64,000 nt of DNA from Calycina herbarum (Eukaryota > Ascomycota > Leotiomycetes > Helotiales > Pezizellaceae), in the NCBI GenBank assembly GCA_001414485.1, contig LLEY01000208.1:1-64000 (forward strand), read 5' to 3'. Below are positions 56,885 to 64,000 of this stretch, one piece after another. Both the position numbers and the translations under genes were made by a program. The notes beneath the pieces were generated by a model. The model did not search any database. It was not told where the DNA came from and saw only the letters and a list, made by a program, of their open reading frames with translations. Positions within the stretch are counted from its first letter, which is position 1, and the number at the start of each line of letters is the position of its first letter.

Positions 56885-57091
56885 ATGCTGAATGTCAGAT
56901 TGTTTATGACACCAGGTAACTGCAAACCATCGATGACTAACCCACATGAAACGAACATAACTCCATAACCCCATGAAGAAACTCCAAGTATTATCAAAAA
57001 TAAAATTCCCCATCCCCATCCCCCTCATCATCATTATCATTATCGTTAAAATCCACTGTACTCTTTCCAAAAATTGGCTCGAACCAGATGT

Positions 57092-57474
57092 TCAGATCTT
57101 TAACTGATTTCTTTTATGAGCCGCCAGCATCTTTCCCTTCAGTTTAGTTTTGGTTTTTCCCCAAAAATCCACGTCACCTCGAGAGACTGGAATTTTCATC
57201 TTGACTGGACCATCAAGGTGCAAATAGATTTTTTCAATCTCAGATGTGCAGATTTTATCGCTCTTCGCCATTTCGGAAATACCAGCGAGAAAGATTGATA
57301 ATGTCATGTCTTGCAGAGGTTCCCCTTCCCAAAGCGTTTCCCACTCCTTGGGTATCTGTGTTTTGATCCAGAATATCAATCTTGTTGAGTTCTGCGAGTT
57401 CTGCTTAGAAGTTTTGTTTATCAGAGGCGCATGGAATAAAGGGTCCCCTTGGTCGACTAAAGCATTGGCTTAAG
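57092..57474 (-). pseudogene. 3' fragment of a gene truncated at the repeat boundary
   Basis: A minus-strand frame is open from just after a TAA at about 57474 to the stop at 57092 (about 127 codons) without an ATG near its start. It reads like a protein: LIFWIKTQIPKEWETLWEGE, then DMTLSIFLAGISEMAKSD and VSRGDVDFWGKTKTKLKGK. The upstream sequence (in gene orientation, beyond 57480) is AT-rich repeat DNA. So it is most simply the last exon of a gene whose 5' part was lost or replaced. I do not recognise the family. An acceptor-like CTTAAG at its start would also fit an exon of a longer gene. Confidence 0.5.
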
Positions 57475-57479
57475 TACGG

Positions 57480-58815
57480 AGGACATTAGCAGAGAAATGG
57501 CTAATAGAAAAACAAAAACATAAAACATAAATCACGATTTACTCTAATAAAATAATAATATTTTTTAAAAGCCTTTAATACTTAATTAAACTATATAATA
57601 TAATTAGATACGTAATAGAAAAGTAATTTAATATATAAAAAGTCGATGTTGGTATGACTTTACGTTATATTTGTAGTGCTAAATACAGTGTATTATTCTT
57701 GTCTTGTCTTGTCAAAGTAGCTACGTAGGTCCTTCTTATATAGCCCTTTCCAGGTCACGTGAACTAGCTACAAAGTAGTATTCACCTGAAACGACAGTCG
57801 ATTAAGAGTTAAGAAGTCGTAGTATATAAAATCAGCTATATTAGGCTTATTTTAATAGCTATGATTATATAAGTTATATAAAGGTTATAGAACTAAACTA
57901 GGGCTATTTAGATATAAACTTCTTTTTTTAATAGCTCTGATAATTAAAGAAGTTATAGCTAGATTTAGTAAAGAATTTAAAGAAAAAGCTAAGAAAAAAT
58001 ATATATAAAAATAGGCTTATTCTAATAACTATAATTATATAATATATATAAAGTTTATAATACTTAACTAGTATATTTAAATATAAATTTTAAATAATAT
58101 AAATATATAAAACTAGTTATATTATACTTGTTATAATAGCTATAATTATATAATCTATATAAAAGTAGTAGAGCTAAGCTAAGACTATTTAGATATAAAC
58201 TTCTTTTTTTAATAGCTCTTAGTTTAAAGAACTTGTAATAAAAGTAAAATCTTTCTTTATACTTTACTACTTTAAAATAGCTATAACTCTTTTAATATAA
58301 AACTTATTAAAAAGATAGACTTATATCTAAATAGCTCTAATTCTACTCTCTATACCTTTTATATAGATTATATAAAAGTAGCTCTTATTCTTATATATAG
58401 TAGAAATATCTTATATTTACTTTTAATACTAGATATACTAGCTAGTATAATAATTATAATAATTTATAATAGTTATAATAACCTCTACGAATATATCTAT
58501 CCGTCTACTAGTATCTACTTATATACTTTATATATATAAGAAGCTTCTTTTTAAGTAAACTTTAACTTAATTTATTACTTACTTTTTTAATCTATTATAG
58601 TTTTATATAACTAGGTAGTATATAAATAAGTAGAAGATTAGTTATATACTTCTATAATCTTAGAACTTAGTAAACGAATTAGCTTTAGTATTCTTAGTAT
58701 TAGAGAATTAGATAGTAATTTAGCTTTAATACTAAAAATACTAAGACTAACTTATAACTACTATATACTTAGTATAGCTAGCTATCTATATTATAATTAA
58801 AAGCGTAGCTTTTTT
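57480..58815. repeat. AT-rich RIP-type repeat region with internal direct and inverted copies
   Basis: Blocks sharing TATTTAGATATAAACTTCTT and AATAGCT recur at about 57830-57945, 57990-58080 and 58112-58225 in direct orientation, with an inverted copy at about 58300-58400. No frame is open. AT content is very high. Confidence 0.6.
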
Positions 58816-58865
58816 TTAGGTTCCGACCCCCCTGCCCGCGAGTCGAAGCCTGCCTTTTGAATCAC

Positions 58866-58888
58866 GTGATCGAAATTGGCTCGATCAC
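58866..58888. repeat. Small inverted repeat in a GC-richer patch before the Helitron
   Basis: GTGATCGA and TCGATCAC flank AATTGGC. It lies in a short patch (58818-58920) that is less AT-rich than both sides and contains a CACGTGAT. Confidence 0.5.
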
Positions 58889-58929
58889 CTAATGCCGCTT
58901 AGTCATCGATTAATGTTGTTACTTAGATC

Positions 58930-61900
58930 TTATAGAACTCTTTTCTCTTCTTACCTTACTTAGTTTTAGCTATCTTTGTTTAAGTTTACCTTTCTCTTAT
59001 ACGATAGCTGCTAAATACTACTTAATATATATAAAGAAGCTCTCTCTTATATCTTTCTTAAACGATATAGACGTAGATATTAATTCGCGGGTCTACTTAA
59101 CGTGTATTACATACTACTATAAACCACGAAAACGCCGTACTACAGCTATAGTTAGTCTATAATAGCCAGCTCAACGCCTATAAAGAGACGCGCTAATACC
59201 TGTATATCTTCTCCTCTTCCTTCTATACCGTACTTATTAATATAGGCTCTTCTACGGCCGCCTTCCCGTCCTCTACAGATCTATGTCGTCTGCGAATCAA
59301 CCTCTAAACTTGCTCTCTCCCTATAACCTCCTCTCCCCCTCGACGAACCAGGCTTCCTCTCTACAGACTAGTAGCAGCGGATTTAAAGCTTTAATAGCTC
59401 GATATAGGCTATATAAATAGAAGATTATACCCGCTACCGCGAACAGTGGTTTATAATAGCTTTCAAGGATATAGTATACTATAAGTGTTACTTACGAGAT
59501 CCTAAAGATTATAAACCGTATCTTATATCTATAGATAACGAGATAGACCCTAGACCTGTTCTAGATACCTTACTAGAGCTTACTTAAGTAGAAGAGATAA
59601 TTATTACCTGTTTCTACGTTTAGATAGTCCTCTTTCAGTACTGTAGACACTAGTATTACTATTCGAGTCACTATATAAGTTTTATATAGAATATAGTTAA
59701 GACTGTAATAGTACTCTCTAACCTCTCCGCAGATCTAGATATTATTCTTATCTATCTACTAGATATAGCCTAGAATCTTAAGTATATCTCTACTTAAAGT
59801 GCTCTTATAGACTATATTAACCTATATAGATATTAACGCTAGTTTAAAGCAGATTTTCAGGTCTATAAACGTTACGTCTTAATATAGCTCTATTACCTCT
59901 AAGTATACTATCCCGACTACTGTTATATCACTCTCTTATACGCTTACATCGAGTCGCTCCTAGACGATAGAGATATATTAACGTATTTCCTACGATTATC
60001 GATCCGACGACCTACTCTATAGATCCTGTCGATAATACTACAGATAGAGTAGCGTCTAATATAGACCGTTTACTACCTATTAACACCTAGTCTATAGTTC
60101 TTAATCTCTATATTACGACGACTAAGGCGGACTTAATCCGTAGTAAGCTTACGAGCTATAACGCGTAATCTTAAGAAATCCCTGCCCCGTCTATCTATAT
60201 AACGCTGTTAGACAAGGTATTAGAGAATAAGCGGATCTTTATAATAGCCTTCTCTATATTCTATTCTATAGGCCGCGTAGACTTTAACAGCCCCTATATA
60301 CAGTCTATATCCCTTAGTAACTACGCCTATTACCTCCTCTACTATTACGACAGCTGTTTTAGACGCTATCTACGGTAGCGGTTCTTAGTTTTTAATATCC
60401 TGATATAGTAGAAGGCAGCGAGCGCGGCCTGTTTCTACGTGTCTAAAGTGTCTAGCTTAAAAGATCTTATCTACGAAGAGCTTACAGCCGCGTTATAGAA
60501 CGATACGTAGCTCGTCGATTAGATCGTCTGTTAAGGGTCCGATTTAATAAGCACTCGCTCGTTTTAGCGTAATAAGAGTATTAGCTTAACTACCTAGGCC
60601 CGTTTCCTCTCGTAAGAGACGTCTCTAGTTTTTGTCACCTTTAGTATAGTAGATATATAGTAGCACGATCTCTACTACTATCTTATAAGTTAGGAAGGCG
60701 TAACTAGTACGACAGATACGGTCTATTACTAGTTTATCTAGAAAGGGATTTAAGACAACCTATATATCGTAGCCTACTACCTCTAGATCCGTTTCTAGAC
60801 GTTTATATAGACGGTATTACAGCTGCTTCTAAAGTTTATAGATTATTAGAACTGTTTTAAGTAGTAGACGCGTAGATTAGACTACCTCTACTACCTACTA
60901 TAGATCCTATCCGCGTACTCTCTTAATTAATAGTTAGATATAGCCTACGAAGCCTTTATATAGTATTAGAGCGAACTGATTATAGCTTAGAATCTAGACC
61001 TGTTATAGCTCCTAGACCTCTATAATCTAGTATTACTTAACTCTATAGACGTTACGAATACTTCTAATCAATTTATAGCCTTAGTAAACCAGCTCTAGAA
61101 GCACTCCTATTATACTACGAGCTACTGTCTACGGACGAATAAAGAGACAAAGTAGTCGAGTTACTAGTTCTTCTTTCTACAGTCTCTCTTCGTAGATACG
61201 ACGATTACCTATACTATTAATCCAAAGGCGTAGCTGTTCTCGCTAGCCTATAACAACTAGTTATATAATTAGTATACTCTCGTAATTACTATAGGTTTAT
61301 ATATAACGTCTATAAAGAGTATATAGCTAATATATCTAAGGCTAGCTTACGAATATAGATATCTAACTACTAATAAGTCTTTATATAGTCTTATTATATA
61401 TTAGGAAGTACGTCTTAAAGCTCGAAAAGTCGTCTATATTATACGTGGAACTTCAAGCGTAAGTATTACTATATATAAACAACTGTATACTCTTACTCTC
61501 GTTCGTGTCTAAGATCTTAAATAAGCTTATTAGAGAGCGTAACTAGTCGGCCTAAGAAGTGTGCTATATCCTCCTCTAGGTTCTGGTCTAAGATTCTTCG
61601 TAGATACTTATAAGCCTTAACTGCCGTCTACTAAAGAAGTAGTAAGAGCTTATTATCCTAGAGTTAGAGAGTGTAATAGCTAGCTGTTCCGTCTTATAGA
61701 GGTACTATAACTGCTTTATAGACGCTCTTAGTAGTCGAGCTCTCTTATCCCTCTCTCTATATAAGTGGTTATAGACGTGGGACTAGGTATAGTAGAGGCC
61801 GCGCTTACGAGCCTAGCCGCGGGTAATCAACTACTATCTATAGTACCTAAGCGATCCTACTGCTCTGTCTTATATAGACTACTGCTAGGTAAAGCTTATA

Positions 61901-64000
61901 CTCTACTACCTGTTTATTATATATAAGGACTTACTTATAGTCGACGGAATCGAGTATAGGTTGTTTATAAGCGCGTTTTATATCTGTCGTACGTCTTATA
62001 ACTACCTATTAGACTTCTATACGAATCCGCTACGAGAGAGCGACGACAAGAGCGACGAGGCGAGTAAGAAAGAAGAACGAGATATAGATAGAATAGAGTA
62101 ACCTCTTACAGACTTTAAAGCGTTTGCTTACTAGCGGCTAGGCTACGAACTAGACTTTATAGACCTGTTAGATACGTTAGACGCCCGCGAGATCGACTGT
62201 TTATATAACTAGTCTATTTATAACAGCCGTTAGATTATTATACTAGAAGTATAGAATTAAATAAAAGCTGATTACTTAATTATATAAGCTGTAATAGTCG
62301 ATTCGTATCTATTACTACTAAACTACGAGTAGAGGAAGCTATATAATATAGTAGTTAACTACTATACAGCTGAGTTAAGCTGTTATAGACTGTTCCCCCC
62401 TCCGTTACTACTAAACGTCGACGGTGTAGCTGGTTTAGGTAAGACGTTTACTCTTTTAAAAGCTTATACCCGCTTATAAGAACTTGCTATAGACGCTGAA
62501 CTCCTAAATCCAGTCTTATAGGCCGCTTCTATAGGTATTACAGCTTTCAATTTCACTAGGAAGACACTCTATAGCCTATTACAGCTACCTATAAAAGAGA
62601 AAACGGCTAACTTATTAACTAGGACCCTCTAAGCCTTATAAGCTCTCTTCGCTGTCTGTTGATTCCTTATTATCGACGAGAAGTCTATAATCGATCTAAA
62701 GATACTCTCTTTAATCGATACTCGTCTATAGGTAATCTATCTATATAACGATTAGCTGTTTAGCAGAGTAAGTATCTTACTTTGTAGAGACTTTTACTAG
62801 CTACTACCTGTTAATAGATACCTGTTATACTCTTTATAGCTATAATATATTAATGTAATTAGAGGATCGTACTTATACTAGGCGTTCGATTAAACAGTTC
62901 GTTTAGTAGACGTAATATAATAATAAGGAGAAGACGATATCGTAGTCCGTTTTTAAGCTACGCTAAGTTGGTTATAGACTACAACCCTCTCGTAAGCTAG
63001 CTAGGAACTACTTTATACCTATACAGCTAATTAGCTCTCTCTAGACGAGGTTTACAGATTTAATAATACGTTATAGCTCTACTATATAACGACGGAAGTA
63101 TAAGAGATAAACTATAACCGTCTCGTAGCTATAAATCAACCTATAAAGAAGCTTATAGCCGAGCACAAAGGCCGCGGTACGTCTACTATAACCGAAGAAG
63201 AAGTAGATAACTTATCTACGAAGATCTATATTAGTATCGGTGCCTATATTATACTTATAACTAACCTTTAGACTAAGATTAGGCTTATAAACGGATTAAT
63301 AGGTATAATTAAAGACGTATCGTAGGATTATAGACGGTAAACGAACTAGCTACTGTCTATAATCTTAATATAGTTTAATAGCTATATAGGTCCTAGCTTT
63401 CCTAGTTGCTCTATAGGTACTATGCTAGTCTTCCCTTAAACACGGTAGTTTAACTATAAAGGTATAGTTTGTTTATAGACGTAGTTCCTATTATAGCTTA
63501 GATATACGATTACGGTTTATAAAAGTTAAAGCTTAACCCTACTATAGGCTATAATAAACTCAAATCAGAGAGAGCACTGCTTAGAATTATTATATATAGC
63601 TGTTTCGCGGGTAAAAACACTTATAAGCCTCTTATTTAAATCCCTGTTTTATTTTAACTGCTTTAAAGATATAAACTTGATTATATCTAACGATTAAGAG
63701 CTAGATTATATTACTAGGACTGCCTAGATTATATAACAGACTACTTTAAGTATTTATAAGCTATATACGTCTCTACCTTTATCTATAAGTATTGTTTTAT
63801 TATTTATTACTACGAGTTTATATTTATACTTACTTAAATCTTATAGTATTCTTTTGTTATACTTATAAATAGGACCTTAGATAGGATTTATAGACTAAAA
63901 AACCTATTGCTAAATATTATTATATCTATAAACGGACCTTGAAAAAGGATTTACAACTCTGTAGTAGACTAGCTGTCCTCTCTCTCCTCCCCCCCCTCTT
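58930..64000 (+). mobile_element. Helitron (rolling-circle transposon), RIP-degraded, reaching the window edge
   Basis: The plus strand carries a Rep-helicase remnant over about 4.9 kb. Terminal marks of Helitrons (5' TC, 3' hairpin and CTRR) were not identified; the left end may be in the 58818-58930 patch and the right end is probably outside. AT and TpA content are high and all frames are stopped many times. Confidence 0.8.
59400..63950 (+). pseudogene. Helitron Rep-helicase (RepHel), many stop codons
   Basis: Near 59440-59990 is the N-terminal region of fungal Helitron proteins (ISIDNEIDPRPVLDTLLELT, then PDYCYITLLYAYIESLLDD). About 60540-60700 matches the Helitron-like N domain (STRSF-RNKSISLTT, SLVFVTFSIVDI). 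The HUH-type region near 60850-60890 reads RRLDYLYYLL, where His residues appear to have become Tyr (CAY to TAY). The Pif1-type helicase follows: Walker A DGVAGLGKTFTLLKA (62419-62463) and Walker B-like FLIIDEKSIIDLK (62663-62701), then SILLCRDFY. The Walker A Lys remains, but stops and lost His residues make it inactive. Confidence 0.83.

Noticed and set aside
56488..57070. Minus-strand frames opposite the end of the hydrolase-CorA gene
   Set aside because: Antisense shadows; rich in S, F and P as expected from the reverse of a K/R-rich tail.

Overview
The window is a piece of a filamentous ascomycete genome (Pezizomycotina, probably Leotiomycetes; the class is inference). Genes carry many short introns, mostly 45-80 bp, with GT..AG ends and CTAAC/CTGAC-type branch sites. 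The products are typical of plant-associated ascomycetes: a secreted fungalysin, a small cysteine-rich secreted protein, a Zn2Cys6-type cluster protein, a DUF3716-like protein and CorA-like channel proteins. The repeats show CpA-to-TpA decay, the mark of RIP (repeat-induced point mutation), which is known from this subphylum.

Layout. Bases 1 to about 17,400 are a graveyard of mobile elements, nearly all RIP-damaged: the start of a minus-strand LTR element (1-559), a Ty3/Gypsy pol remnant (about 780-3,790), a compact gag-only LTR element (4,560-6,246), a Fot1/pogo-type DNA transposon (6,373-8,235), and a second LTR element (8,430-16,550) into which a Tad1-like LINE has inserted (10,484-15,889). 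An AT-rich tandem repeat follows.

Bases about 18,400 to 56,900 are a gene island of normal composition. In order: an unrecognised acidic protein (+), an M36 fungalysin (+), a small secreted cysteine-rich protein (+), an S/N/Q-rich protein with repeats (+), an Hsp70/actin-like ATPase (-), a Zn2Cys6-type protein (+), a cis-CaaD-like tautomerase (+), a membrane-anchored protein (+), a DUF3716-like protein (+), glutamate decarboxylase (-), the mitochondrial phosphate carrier (-), a CorA-like protein (+), a sulfotransferase-like P-loop protein (-), and a very large alpha/beta-hydrolase plus CorA fusion (+). One AT-rich patch (about 38,370-39,120) interrupts the island. I see no clear biosynthetic cluster; the genes are a mixture of housekeeping and accessory functions.

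Bases about 57,100 to 64,000 return to repeats. A gene fragment (57,092-57,474, minus) is cut off at the boundary, followed by AT-rich repeats and a RIP-ruined Helitron Rep-helicase running to the right edge.

Gene models were spliced by eye, checking intron ends and reading phase. Where the splicing could not be closed, the entry says so. No tRNA, rRNA or CRISPR array was recognised.
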